DNA of 64,000 bases from Boseongicola sp. H5 (GCA_020622165.1 JACNMN010000002.1:62001-126000); one strand, 5' to 3'. Positions 27,391 to 35,589 are shown, counted from the stretch's first letter. Notes: a model not told the origin generated them from the sequence alone. Made by a program: numbers and translations.

Positions 27391-28146
27391 ATGACCTACT
27401 CCATTGTCGCCCGCGATGCGGAAACCGGCCAGTACGGCGTGGCCGTGGCCAGCCGCTTCTTCGCCACCGGCGCGCTTGTCCCGCATCTGCGCGGCGGCAA
27501 ATGCGCCGTCGCCACGCAGGCCTTCGTCAGCCCGATCTGGGGGATCGAAGCCGCGGACCGGCTGGCCGCGGGCGAGAAGTCGGAGGATGTGGTGGCCGAT
27601 CTGGTGGCCCGTGACGCAGGCCAGGCAAGCCGCCAGATCCACATGATCGACGCGCAGGGGCATGTCGCCGCCCATACGGGTGCGGACTGCGTGGACTGGT
27701 GCGGCCATACCGCAGGCCGGGAGGTTTCGGTGGCCGGCAACATGCTGGCCGGACCCTCGGTGATCAGCGAAACGCTCGCGGCCTATGACGCCCACCGGCA
27801 TCTGCCTCTGGCGGAACGGCTTATGGCCGCGATGGAGGCCGGTGCCGCCGCCGGTGGGGACAAGCGCGGCACCCAGTCGGCGGCACTGGTCATCCACCGG
27901 TCCGAGGATTACCCGTGGCTGTCCCTGCGGGCGGACGACCACCCCGATCCGCTGGCCGAACTGCGGCGGCTTTACGATGTGGCCCATGAACGGTTCGTCT
28001 ACGTGGCCGATGCGATGCCGACCCGCGCCAATTTCTCCGGCACGACGGATCGCCGCGGGATCGACGCCGCGATCAGGGCCGCGGACGAGGCGCGCAAGGC
28101 CGAGGACCGGGCCAGCCGCTCCTTCGCGACCGAACTGGATACCTGA
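27391..28146 (+). CDS. DUF1028 family protein (Ntn-hydrolase-like)
   Basis: 251 residues matching DUF1028 from the first residues: TYSIVARDAETGQYGVAVASRFFATGAL, then a central VAGNMLAGPSVI and GDKRGTQSAALVI. The family is predicted to adopt an Ntn-hydrolase-like fold and is repeatedly found next to gamma-glutamyltransferase-like and peptide-transport genes, as here; its reaction is not established. Start at the ATG at 27391, 25 bases after the preceding stop. A 99-base gap separates it from the CoA ligase. Confidence 0.85.
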   Translation: MTYSIVARDAETGQYGVAVASRFFATGALVPHLRGGKCAVATQAFVSPIWGIEAADRLAAGEKSEDVVADLVARDAGQASRQIHMIDAQGHVAAHTGADCVDWCGHTAGREVSVAGNMLAGPSVISETLAAYDAHRHLPLAERLMAAMEAGAAAGGDKRGTQSAALVIHRSEDYPWLSLRADDHPDPLAELRRLYDVAHERFVYVADAMPTRANFSGTTDRRGIDAAIRAADEARKAEDRASRSFATELDT

Positions 28147-28245
28147 AGGACGTGGCCGGCACCCGGCGTAGCGCGCCATGGTTGCAGGCCGGGGCCAAAC
28201 AGCCGAACCTGCACCCCTGCACTGGCAAGAACCGGAGATGACCAG

Positions 28246-29784
28246 ATGACCGATACGATCGCCGCCCTGTTCGCGTCGCAGGATGCAGACGCGCCCGCCT
28301 TTGGCGCACCGGGCCGCACATGGCTCAGCTATGGCGGACTGCGCGATCTGTCGGCCACGGTCGCCGCTACGCTGCACGCCGCCGGGATCGGTCGGGGCGA
28401 CCGGGTCGCCATTGTCCTGCCCAACGGTCCCGAAATGGCCGCGGCCTTCGTGACCATCGCGCAGGCCGCTGTGACCGCCCCGCTGAACCCGGCCTATCGC
28501 GAAGAGGAATTCGCCTTCTATCTTGAAGATCTCAGGGCGCGCGCGGTGGTCCTGAAGGCGGGAGACAGCGGCCCGGCCTTCGAAGCCGCGCGAAAGATGG
28601 GCCTGACGATCCTGTGGCTGGAGGCCGGGGACGACGACGCCGCGGGCCTGTTCACGCTCCGCGCGGACGGATCTGCGGGCCAGACTGACGGCACCCTGCC
28701 CGATTGCGGCGACGTGGCGCTGATCCTGCACACATCGGGCACAACCTCACGGCCCAAGATCGTGCCGTTGCTGCACTCGAATGTCGCGGCCTCGGCGCTG
28801 CATATCAGGGCCTCGCTCGATCTGACATCCGCGGATCGGTGCCTGAACGTGATGCCGCTTTTTCACATTCACGGGTTGATCGCCGCGGTTTCGGCTTCGC
28901 TCGCGGCGGGCGGATCGATCTGGTGCGCGCCCGGCTTCGACGCGATCCGGTTCTTCGGCTGGATGCGCGAGGCGCGTCCAAGCTGGTACACGGCGGTGCC
29001 GACGATGCATCAGGCGATCCTGGCGCGCGCGCCGCGCAATGCCGACACCATCGCCGACGTGCCGCTGCGGTTCCTGCGCTCCTCCTCCGCCTCCCTGCCC
29101 GGCCCGGTGATGGAGGCCCTGTCAGAGACCTTCTCGGCCCCGGTGATCGAAGGCTACGGCATGACCGAGGCCGCCCATCAGATGGCCTCCAACCCGCTGC
29201 CGCCCGGCGTCCAGAAGCCCGGATCGGTCGGTGTGGCGGCGGGGCCGCTGGTCCGCATCGCCGACGAGACCGAAAACAGGCTTGCCGACGGTGTGGGCGA
29301 GGTGGTGATTTCGGGCCCCAACGTCACCCCCGGCTACGAGGGAAATCCGGAGGCCAACGCCAAGAATTTCTTCGAGGCGGAAGGGCGGCGCTGGTTCCGC
29401 ACCGGGGATCAGGGAACCTTCGATCCCGATGGATACCTGACCCTGACCGGGCGGTTGAAGGAAATCATCAACCGTGGTGGCGAAAAGGTCAGCCCGCTGG
29501 AGGTGGATGGCGTGCTGAGCGCGCATCCCGCGGTTGCGCAGGTCGTGACCTTTGCCCTGCCGCATCCGAAACTGGGCGAAGACGTCGCGGCGGCCGTGGT
29601 GCTGAAGGAGGGGGTCGAGGCGACCGAAGCCGATATCCGCGCCTTCGCGGCGGAGCGGGTGGCGGGCTTCAAGGTGCCGCGCAAGGTGCTGATCCTCGAC
29701 GAAATTCCGAAAGGCGCGACCGGCAAGCTGCAACGGATCGGGCTGGCCGAAAAACTCGGGCTCGCGGATGGAGCGACCTCATGA
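28246..29784 (+). CDS. AMP-forming acyl-CoA ligase, oxalate-CoA ligase-like
   Basis: 512-residue ANL-superfamily enzyme that activates a carboxylate with ATP and CoA. Motifs: A3 ILHTSGTTSRPKIVPL (P-loop), A5 EGYGMTEAAHQMASNPLPPG, A7 GDQGTFDPDGYLTLTGRLKEIINRGG, and the A10 Lys in PKGATGKLQRIG. The PLNPAYREEEFAFYL and HQMASNPLPPG stretches resemble the oxalate-CoA ligase (Pcs60/AAE3) branch, so a small dicarboxylate is a reasonable guess, not a finding. Ends with an ATGA overlap to the next gene. Confidence 0.82.
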   Translation: MTDTIAALFASQDADAPAFGAPGRTWLSYGGLRDLSATVAATLHAAGIGRGDRVAIVLPNGPEMAAAFVTIAQAAVTAPLNPAYREEEFAFYLEDLRARAVVLKAGDSGPAFEAARKMGLTILWLEAGDDDAAGLFTLRADGSAGQTDGTLPDCGDVALILHTSGTTSRPKIVPLLHSNVAASALHIRASLDLTSADRCLNVMPLFHIHGLIAAVSASLAAGGSIWCAPGFDAIRFFGWMREARPSWYTAVPTMHQAILARAPRNADTIADVPLRFLRSSSASLPGPVMEALSETFSAPVIEGYGMTEAAHQMASNPLPPGVQKPGSVGVAAGPLVRIADETENRLADGVGEVVISGPNVTPGYEGNPEANAKNFFEAEGRRWFRTGDQGTFDPDGYLTLTGRLKEIINRGGEKVSPLEVDGVLSAHPAVAQVVTFALPHPKLGEDVAAAVVLKEGVEATEADIRAFAAERVAGFKVPRKVLILDEIPKGATGKLQRIGLAEKLGLADGATS

Positions 29785-30758
29785 AGATCTGCATTTTCGG
29801 GGCGGGCGCCATCGGCGGCTATATGGGGGCGAAACTGGCAGAGGCGGGCGCCGATGTCAGCCTTGTGGCGCGGGGGCCGCATCTGGCCGCGATGCAGGCG
29901 AACGGGCTGACGCTGATCGAGGACGGGCAGAGCACGACCATGCCCGTCACCGCCTCCGACGATCCCGAAGAGCTCGGGCCGCAGGATTACGTGATCATCA
30001 CGCTCAAGGCCCATTCGGTGCCGCCCGTCGTCGGCCGGATGCAGCCGCTGATCGGGCCGGACACCACGGTCGTCTCGGGCGTGAACGGCGTTCCCTGGTG
30101 GTATTTTCACAAGATCGGCGGCCCGCTGGAGGGCACACGTCTGCACTCGGTCGATCCGGGCGACGCGCAATGGGAAGGCTTCGGCCCCGACCGGGTTCTG
30201 GGCTGTGTCGTCTATCCCGCCGCCGAGGTGGCAGAACCCGGTGTAATCAGGCATGTGGAAGGCAACAGGTTTTCCCTGGGCGAGCCCGACGGCTCGAAAT
30301 CGGACCGGGCTCAGGCGCTGTCGAAGGCGCTCATGGCGGCCGGGCTCAAGGCGCCGGTGCGCCCACGCCTGCGCGACGAGATCTGGGTCAAGCTTTGGGG
30401 CAACCTGTCCTTCAACCCGATCTCGGCGCTGACCCATGCGACGCTGGACGTGCTGTGCACCGATCCGGGCACCCGCGCGGTTGCAAGGGCCATGATGCTG
30501 GAGGCCCAGACGATCGCCGAGAAACTGGGCGTGAAGTTTCCCATCGATGTGGAGCGCCGGATTGACGGCGGCGCGGCGGTGGGCGCGCACAGAACCTCCA
30601 TGTTGCAGGATCTCGATGCGGGCCGCCCGATGGAGATCGATGCGCTGGTCGGCTCGGTTCAGGAGCTGGGGTGCATAACCGGCACCGAGACCCCGACGAT
30701 CGATACGGTTCTGGCCCTGATCCGGCTGCGCGCGAAATCCGCCGGATTGGCCGCCTGA
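29781..30758 (+). CDS. 2-dehydropantoate 2-reductase (ApbA/PanE) family oxidoreductase
   Basis: 325-residue NADPH-dependent reductase: N-terminal Rossmann fold FGAGAIGGYMGAKLAEAG, VIITLKAHSVP, VSGVNGVPWWYF, then the helical C-domain with the active-site Lys in WVKLWGNLSFNPISAL. True PanE makes pantoate, but many paralogues in catabolic operons reduce other 2-oxo acids. The operon position after the CoA ligase, with ATGA coupling, argues for a catabolic role here rather than CoA biosynthesis. Last gene of the operon. Confidence 0.85.
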   Translation: MKICIFGAGAIGGYMGAKLAEAGADVSLVARGPHLAAMQANGLTLIEDGQSTTMPVTASDDPEELGPQDYVIITLKAHSVPPVVGRMQPLIGPDTTVVSGVNGVPWWYFHKIGGPLEGTRLHSVDPGDAQWEGFGPDRVLGCVVYPAAEVAEPGVIRHVEGNRFSLGEPDGSKSDRAQALSKALMAAGLKAPVRPRLRDEIWVKLWGNLSFNPISALTHATLDVLCTDPGTRAVARAMMLEAQTIAEKLGVKFPIDVERRIDGGAAVGAHRTSMLQDLDAGRPMEIDALVGSVQELGCITGTETPTIDTVLALIRLRAKSAGLAA

Positions 30759-30880
30759 AGGACCGCCATCGTCGACAAATGTCGCTGCGAACTGCTGTCT
30801 CCGACGCCCTCGGACGGCGCCGGCATGTTGAGCAGGTCGGTAAAACGCACGGCAGAGCTGACAAGTTCCGAAGATTGCCC

Positions 30881-30905
30881 GGAACCGGACCTGCCGGGCT
30901 GCGTT
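30881..30905 (+). promoter_or_regulatory. EcfG-type promoter of the FNT transporter gene
   Basis: GGAAC, 16 bases, CGTT: exact match to the alphaproteobacterial general-stress sigma factor consensus. It ends 35 bases before the GTG start of the downstream gene. Confidence 0.88.
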
Positions 30906-30939
30906 GGTATGTCATGTTTTAACTGACGGAGATTCTTTA

Positions 30940-31782
30940 GTGACCGTTCAAAAGACCGAAACGAACAGCAGTGTCGAGCAGGCGGCGGAGGAGGCTTCGG
31001 TCGAAGACGCCGCGAAGCTTTCCCCCAAACTGATCTATGAAGTCATTCGCCGCGACGGCGTGGAAGAACTGGAACGCCCGACCCGTTCGTTGATCTGGTC
31101 AGGCATCGCCGCGGGGATCATGATCAGCTTTTCGGTTCTGGGCGAGGCGATCTTCCGCACCTATCTGCCGGACAGTCCGCAGAGATATCTTCTTGAAAAC
31201 CTGGGCTATTCCCTGGGTTTCCTGCTGGTGATTCTGGGCCGGATGCAGCTTTTCACCGAAAACACCATCACGACCGTTCTGCCGCTGATGACGCGCCCCA
31301 CACCGCGCATGTTCGGGGCTGTCGCGCGGTTATGGGCTATCGTGCTGTCCGCCAATGTGGTGGGCGCCTTCGCGATTGCGATACTTTATGCCCATACGCC
31401 CGCCCTGCCCGCGGAGCTGACGCCCGCGATCATGTCGCTCTCGGAACACGCGGTCGGCATGCCGGCGGTGGACAGCTTCTTCCGGGCCATTCCCGCAGGC
31501 ATTCTGGTGGCCGCGATTGTCTGGATGATGCCGCAGGCCGAAGAAAGCAGCTTTTTCATAATTCTGGTCTTCACATGGCTGATTGCCGCGGGGGATTTCA
31601 CTCATATCGTCGCGGGCTCGGTGGAAATGGCCTATCTGATGGTGCAGGGCATGCTGCCTCTGGGCGAGGCGGTGTTCGGATTTTTCCTTCCCGTACTGGC
31701 GGGCAATATCGTCGGTGGCACAGCGATATTCGCGCTGATGGCATGGGGGCAGGTGAAGGATGAACTGCATGCCGGAAAATAA
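30940..31782 (+). CDS. Formate/nitrite transporter (FNT) family protein, YfdC-like
   Basis: 280-residue inner-membrane channel-fold protein. A polar N-terminal tail of about 50 residues is followed by six hydrophobic segments. FNT features include the LGFLLVILGRMQLFTENT segment (the TEN loop) and AGDFTHIVAGS. The stress-associated YfdC branch is closer than FocA/NirC; the substrate is unknown. The GTG at 30940 is chosen because CGGAG lies eight bases upstream and because the EcfG -10 box (30902-30905) rules out a start further upstream. Single gene under stress control. Confidence 0.82.
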   Translation: MTVQKTETNSSVEQAAEEASVEDAAKLSPKLIYEVIRRDGVEELERPTRSLIWSGIAAGIMISFSVLGEAIFRTYLPDSPQRYLLENLGYSLGFLLVILGRMQLFTENTITTVLPLMTRPTPRMFGAVARLWAIVLSANVVGAFAIAILYAHTPALPAELTPAIMSLSEHAVGMPAVDSFFRAIPAGILVAAIVWMMPQAEESSFFIILVFTWLIAAGDFTHIVAGSVEMAYLMVQGMLPLGEAVFGFFLPVLAGNIVGGTAIFALMAWGQVKDELHAGK

Positions 31783-31796
31783 CTTCGCCCTGCCGT

Positions 31797-31821
31797 GGAA
31801 CCAAACCGGCTGACAGGCGTT
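31797..31821 (+). promoter_or_regulatory. EcfG-type promoter upstream of the small ORF and BrkB gene
   Basis: GGAAC-N16-CGTT, exact match. Transcription would begin near 31831, leaving about 185 bases before the first translated frame, an unusually long leader for this set. Confidence 0.85.
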
Positions 31822-31863
31822 TAACGGGTGATGAACGCCCCATCTCAAGCGTTCGTATCACCA

Positions 31864-31905
31864 CCGGCGCGGCCTTTTCCGACTGTCCCCTCGTGGCCGC
31901 GCCGG
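31864..31905. other. Perfect 11-bp hairpin in the EcfG-driven leader
   Basis: CCGGCGCGGCC pairs exactly with GGCCGCGCCGG across a 20-base loop. It lies within the 185-base leader between the promoter and the small ORF. No T-run follows. It could be the body of a small RNA or a leader control element; function unknown. Confidence 0.55.
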
Positions 31906-32016
31906 TCCAAAACTTCCGATCCCGCGACATGCCGGTGATTAAGCGTTATATATGCAGCACGGACGGGCTCTGTTCTCGGCGCCGGCATTCGGGCCAATCG
32001 GGCAGGAGGGATTGAC

Positions 32017-32172
32017 GTGTATCGCAAGCAGCCTCGCACTTTCGCCCCGATCAAGCGGGCGTACCACCGCCCTCCGACCGGGGCCGGCCCTGTGCCCGTG
32101 ATCGTCCTTGCGCGGCATGGCACGACCTTTTCGGGTCTGGCGGGGTCATCCCCCGAATGCGGAGCCATGTAG
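32017..32172 (+). CDS. Possible 51-residue leader protein upstream of BrkB
   Basis: GTG start preceded by a near-perfect ribosome site (AGGAGGG, six bases before). The product begins VYRKQPRTFAPIKRAYHRPP, is basic and proline-rich at the N-terminus, and shows no family I recognise. Its TAG stop is one base before the brkB ATG, and brkB itself has only a weak ribosome site, so translational coupling is plausible. No membrane segment or signal peptide. It may be a real small stress protein or simply a leader that delivers ribosomes to brkB. Confidence 0.45.
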   Translation: MYRKQPRTFAPIKRAYHRPPTGAGPVPVIVLARHGTTFSGLAGSSPECGAM

Positions 32173-32173
32173 G

Positions 32174-33091
32174 ATGAAGATTGTTCCTCGCCATGGATGG
32201 CCTGTCTGGTGGGCGGTGTCGAAGCGTGTTTTCGCCCAGATCGACCGGAAGAACCTCGGCCTGATTTCCGCCGGGGTCGCGTTTTATGGTATTCTGGCCA
32301 TTTTCCCGGCCATCACAGCGGTCATCGCGATCTGGGGGCTGATCGGGGACCCACGGGCGATCATGCCGCAACTGGAAGCGTTTCGCGCCATCCTGCCCGA
32401 GGATGTCTTCACCCTTCTGGGCGACCAGATCTCGGCACTCGCCTCGGCCAGCACCGACAGTCTGGGGCTGGCGACGATCCTGTCCATTCTGCTCGCGCTC
32501 TGGTCCACGCGCGCGGGCGTGGCCGCGCTGATGCGCGGCATGAACGCCGTCTATGACGAGCGCAACCGCAGGGGGCTTGCCCACTACGCCTCTGCCTTCG
32601 GGCTGACCGTGGCGCTGATCCTCGTTGCTCTGATCTCGATCGCGTCGGTCGTGGTCACGCCCTTCGTCCTTGCAATCCTGCCGCTTGGTACTCTTGCCGC
32701 GCTTGCGCTGGAGGTGGTTCGCTGGCTGGTGGCCATCGGGGTGTTGCTGGCGGGAACAGGCCTTGTCTATCGCTACGGGCCGAACCGGCGGGGGGCGCGG
32801 CTGCCCTGGATCACGCCGGGCGCCGTGCTGGCCGTGACGATCTGGGCCGCGGCATCGGCCGGGTTTTCGCTCTATCTGTCGAATTTCGGAAACTACAATG
32901 AAGTCTACGGGTCGATCGGTGCGGTGATCGCGCTGTTGATATGGCTGTTCATCAGCGGTTTCCTTTTGCTGCTTGGCGCGGCCTTCAATGCCGAACTGGA
33001 GCGCCATACCAAGATGGACAGCACGGTCGGCCCGGACCGGCCCATCGGGGAACGGGGCGCCGTCGTCGCCGATACCTATAAGGAAGTCTGA
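32174..33091 (+). CDS. YihY/BrkB family inner-membrane protein
   Basis: 305 residues with about six membrane helices and the family pattern: KNLGLISAGVAFYGILAIFPAITAVIAIWGL near the N-terminus, SARAGVAAL-like STRAGVAALMRGMNAVYDE, the central LVYRYGPNRRGARLPW, and GAVIALLIWLFISGFLLLLGAAFNAELE. The family was once annotated as RNase BN by mistake; its real function, perhaps transport or envelope maintenance, is not settled. The start at 32174 follows the small ORF immediately. Under the EcfG promoter at 31797. Confidence 0.9.
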   Translation: MKIVPRHGWPVWWAVSKRVFAQIDRKNLGLISAGVAFYGILAIFPAITAVIAIWGLIGDPRAIMPQLEAFRAILPEDVFTLLGDQISALASASTDSLGLATILSILLALWSTRAGVAALMRGMNAVYDERNRRGLAHYASAFGLTVALILVALISIASVVVTPFVLAILPLGTLAALALEVVRWLVAIGVLLAGTGLVYRYGPNRRGARLPWITPGAVLAVTIWAAASAGFSLYLSNFGNYNEVYGSIGAVIALLIWLFISGFLLLLGAAFNAELERHTKMDSTVGPDRPIGERGAVVADTYKEV

Positions 33092-33109
33092 TCCCGCCCG
33101 ATCCTGCAT

Positions 33110-33838
33110 TCACATCAGCGGCCGGACCATGGGCTCCTCCACCGTCATATGCGCGATCTTCGCAAGCTCCTCGATGTCATTCACATAGAGATAGCCGTCG
33201 GACCAGTTGGCGAGTTGACGGTCGCGCAATTTGCCGAGGGTCTTGTTAGTGTGAACCAGCGACAGGCCAAGCGCATCGGCCAGATCCTGTTGCCGGTAGG
33301 GCAAGGGCATGGTCCGGTTCTGCACCAGTCCCGTCGCCTTCCCCCGCAGCATGATCCGCGTCAGGGACCAGGCCACGGCTTCGGTCGCGCTGCGTTGCCC
33401 GACCGAAGCCAGTGCTTCGCCCAGAAAATGTTCCTCCACCGCGGCCAGCCACGTGACGTCGAAGGCGCGTTCGGGATGGGAGCGGAAGAAATTCCAGAAC
33501 TCCGTTCGGTCGAAAACACAAAGCGTCATCGGAGAGCTTGCGGCAACCGAATGCTGCATCTCCCCCATCACGGCGGCCTGCAAGCCGATGAAATCCCCTG
33601 GGAAAACGAAATTGATCACTTGGCGCTGCCCGGTTTCGAGCGTCTTGTAGCGCACGCCCATACCCCGAAGTGCCGTGAAAAGCTGCGGGCTTTTCGAGCC
33701 TTCCATCAGCAACGTCGTGCCCGGGTCGATGACCAGTTCACCGACCTTGAAGCGTTGCATGAAGCGCGTGTCCTCGTCCGTGTGGGTGACGAAGAGAGGG
33801 CTCTTACGCAGCGGGCAATATTTGCATTTCGTCGCCAT
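33110..33838 (-). CDS. Crp/Fnr family transcriptional regulator
   Basis: 242-residue regulator: N-terminal CKYCPLRKSPLF with Cys5 and Cys8, cyclic-nucleotide-binding-like barrel (GELVIDPGTTLLMEG, NFVFPGDFIGLQ), long dimer helix, and C-terminal HTH (PYRQQDLADALGLSLVHTNKTLGKL). It lacks the full four-cysteine set expected for an oxygen-sensing Fnr cluster, so the signal is unclear. Convergent with brkB, 18 bases apart. A one-mismatch EcfG-like promoter lies upstream. Confidence 0.9.
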   Translation of the reverse strand: MATKCKYCPLRKSPLFVTHTDEDTRFMQRFKVGELVIDPGTTLLMEGSKSPQLFTALRGMGVRYKTLETGQRQVINFVFPGDFIGLQAAVMGEMQHSVAASSPMTLCVFDRTEFWNFFRSHPERAFDVTWLAAVEEHFLGEALASVGQRSATEAVAWSLTRIMLRGKATGLVQNRTMPLPYRQQDLADALGLSLVHTNKTLGKLRDRQLANWSDGYLYVNDIEELAKIAHMTVEEPMVRPLM

Positions 33839-33875
33839 AATTCCCGAGATATCTTATGTATGTATGTCACAGTTT

Positions 33876-33900
33876 AATGCGGCGCGACGGAAATAGTTCC
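33876..33900 (-). promoter_or_regulatory. Weak EcfG-like promoter of the Crp/Fnr gene
   Basis: On the minus strand GGAAC-N16-CATT, one mismatch in the -10 box. Position (about 40 bases from the start codon) is right, but the mismatch makes it only a candidate. Confidence 0.35.
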
Positions 33901-33936
33901 ATCAAGTTAACGAGCACCAGACCCAGGAACTGAGAC

Positions 33937-34302
33937 ATGTCGCCCGTTTTCGTTGTGATCGAAGCCGATCCGTTCGTTCGACAGGATCTGTCGGAGATTC
34001 TGCAAATGTCTGCGGAGGGCGCGCGGGTTCTGTGTGCCGAAGCGCTGGAAGACGCCCGCGGGCTCATGGCCGAAATTGCGCAGGTCGATCTGGTTTTCTT
34101 CGGAACCCCCGGCGCGCCCGTCGGTGTGGCCGATCTGGTCGAGCAGGTGCGCAATCTGGGCGGCACACCGGTTTTCATCGGTGGCCCCGAGACGCCGAGC
34201 GCGACCGAACGGATGGCGCTTTTCCTGTCCTCCCCCTTCACCAACACGTCGGTCGCGGAACTTGTGGCCGAATGGCAGAATTCAGGCCGGATCAAAGGCT
34301 GA
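33937..34302 (+). CDS. Degenerate response-regulator receiver protein
   Basis: 121 residues that follow the receiver fold: beta1 VFVVIEADPFVRQDLSEIL, beta3 VDLVFFGTP, beta4 TPVFIGGPE, beta5 LSSPFTNTS. The acidic residues of beta1 are partly kept (E, D), but the phospho-acceptor Asp after beta3 is replaced (FFG) and the conserved Lys before the beta5 Pro is Ser. It cannot be phosphorylated in the usual way and may act as a binding decoy or structural partner. Divergent from the Crp/Fnr gene, close to the PhyR locus. No EcfG promoter seen directly upstream. Confidence 0.75.
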   Translation: MSPVFVVIEADPFVRQDLSEILQMSAEGARVLCAEALEDARGLMAEIAQVDLVFFGTPGAPVGVADLVEQVRNLGGTPVFIGGPETPSATERMALFLSSPFTNTSVAELVAEWQNSGRIKG

Positions 34303-34347
34303 ACGTCCGGCCTGATCGGGCGCGGCCAACGCTCCTGTGATCGCTAT

Positions 34348-34372
34348 GGAACCATTGTCCGGCGCTCACGTT
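34348..34372 (+). promoter_or_regulatory. EcfG-type promoter of the DUF1328 gene
   Basis: GGAAC-N16-CGTT, exact match, 56 bases before the ATG at 34429. Confidence 0.88.
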
Positions 34373-34428
34373 GTCCTTCCATGATTGGTCACACCGTGGC
34401 CTGACACTCAAGTTAGGAAGGAAACACC

Positions 34429-34599
34429 ATGCTATATTGGGCAATCTTGTTCTTCGTCGTGGCCGTGGTGGCCGGCGTTCTCGGGTTCGGTGGCATCGCG
34501 TCGGCCTCCGCCGGCATCGCCCAAATCCTCTTCTTCATCTTTATCGTGCTGTTCATCGTGGCGCTTGTCATGCGGGTGCTGCGCGGCCGCGCACCCTAA
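34429..34599 (+). CDS. DUF1328 (YtjA-like) small membrane protein
   Basis: 56-residue protein, [20 protein letters not shown] at the N-terminus, then a short AsxASAGIAQ turn and a second helix ([15 protein letters not shown]), ending in a basic tail RVLRGRAP. This is the standard length and topology of DUF1328, a family regularly induced by envelope or osmotic stress; the molecular role is unknown. AGGAAGGA precedes the ATG. Monocistronic between an EcfG promoter and a strong terminator. Confidence 0.9.
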   Translation: MLYWAILFFVVAVVAGVLGFGGIASASAGIAQILFFIFIVLFIVALVMRVLRGRAP

Positions 34600-34682
34600 A
34601 TGCCGCGACATGCATCCCGGGTCGGCGATCCGGGCGGTCTTCCCCATCTGTGTCGCCACACGGAAACTGCACCCACCATCAA

Positions 34683-34720
34683 AAACGCGCCCTGCGGATC
34701 CTGCAGGGCGCGTTTTTTTT
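34683..34720. terminator. Bidirectional intrinsic terminator between DUF1328 gene and phyR
   Basis: AAACGCGCCCTGC pairs with GCAGGGCGCGTTT. T-runs follow on the plus strand (nine T) and on the minus strand (five T), so the one hairpin serves both convergent genes. Confidence 0.9.
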
Positions 34721-34746
34721 TGCATTCTTCGAGCGATGTCGCCGTT

Positions 34747-35559
34747 TCAGGCCTTGAGCGTTTCGGTGCTGGAAAAGAACATCGCCTGGCTCACCGCCGA
34801 TTTCACCTGCCCCTCGGTATAGGGTTTGGCGATCATGAAGGCGGGCTCCGGCCGCTCGCCGGTCAGAAGACGTTCGGGATAGGCGGTGATGAAGATCACT
34901 GGCACCTCGCCAAATTCGCCCAGAAGGTCATTGACCGCATCGATCCCCGAAGAGTTGTCGGCCAGATGAATGTCGGCCAGGATCAGATCCGGTTTGTCCG
35001 ACGCGCCGAGGCGAACGGCCTCGGACCGGGTGCGGGCGACACCGGTGATCTGATGGCCCAGATCGCTCACCATGTTTTCAAGATCCATGGCGATCACCGG
35101 CTCGTCCTCGATGATCAGGACGCGGCCGGCGATACTGTCGGCCATTTCCGTATGGGCCACGCTCACAAGGTGCTCGGCCTCGGCCTGTTCGACATCCATG
35201 ATCTTGGCGATATCGCCGAAGTTGAACCCCTCGATCGTGTGCAGCAGCAGCGCCTCGCGGGTGTTTTCGGTCAACCTGTCGAGATGGGCGCGCGCGGCTT
35301 TCTCCAACGCCGTCTGCTCGTCGCCGACCGATATCTGCCGGCTGCTCGCCCAGATCGTGTGCAGCGCCTTGAACAGCGCGACCTTGGCGTCCAGCTCGCC
35401 AATCAGCGACGGATCTTCCAGGATCGCTTCAAGCGTCGCGGCGGCGTAGTTGTCGCCACTGTCCTGGGAGCCCGTCAGGGCGCGCGCATAACGGCGCAAA
35501 AAGGGGAGTTCGGTGCCAATCGCCGTGGCCAGATCGACCGGGGAGGACTCTTGTGTCAT
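34747..35559 (-). CDS. phyR: PhyR, anti-anti-sigma response regulator of the general stress response
   Basis: When phosphorylated, PhyR binds the anti-sigma factor NepR and frees EcfG. The 270 residues have the diagnostic fusion: an N-terminal sigma-factor-like domain (about 1-130, ECF sigma2/sigma4 fold; TENTREALLLHTIEGFNFGDIA) and a C-terminal receiver. In the latter, IEDEPVIA, phospho-acceptor Asp196 (DLILADIHLA), Thr225 and Lys245 (AKPYTEGQV) are all present. I prefer the ATG at 35559 because GGAAGG sits five bases upstream; the adjacent ATG at 35562 is too close to it. Expressed from its own EcfG-type promoter, giving positive feedback. Confidence 0.96.
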   Translation of the reverse strand: MTQESSPVDLATAIGTELPFLRRYARALTGSQDSGDNYAAATLEAILEDPSLIGELDAKVALFKALHTIWASSRQISVGDEQTALEKAARAHLDRLTENTREALLLHTIEGFNFGDIAKIMDVEQAEAEHLVSVAHTEMADSIAGRVLIIEDEPVIAMDLENMVSDLGHQITGVARTRSEAVRLGASDKPDLILADIHLADNSSGIDAVNDLLGEFGEVPVIFITAYPERLLTGERPEPAFMIAKPYTEGQVKSAVSQAMFFSSTETLKA

Positions 35560-35589
35560 CATGACCTTCCAGTTTTTTTGACTTTCTGT

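Noticed and set aside
28704-29780. A long in-frame N-terminal extension of the PanE-like gene
   Set aside because: The extension lies inside the CoA ligase gene in another frame, is Arg/Gly-rich and unrelated to any reductase; the ATG at 29781 with ATGA coupling is the proper start.
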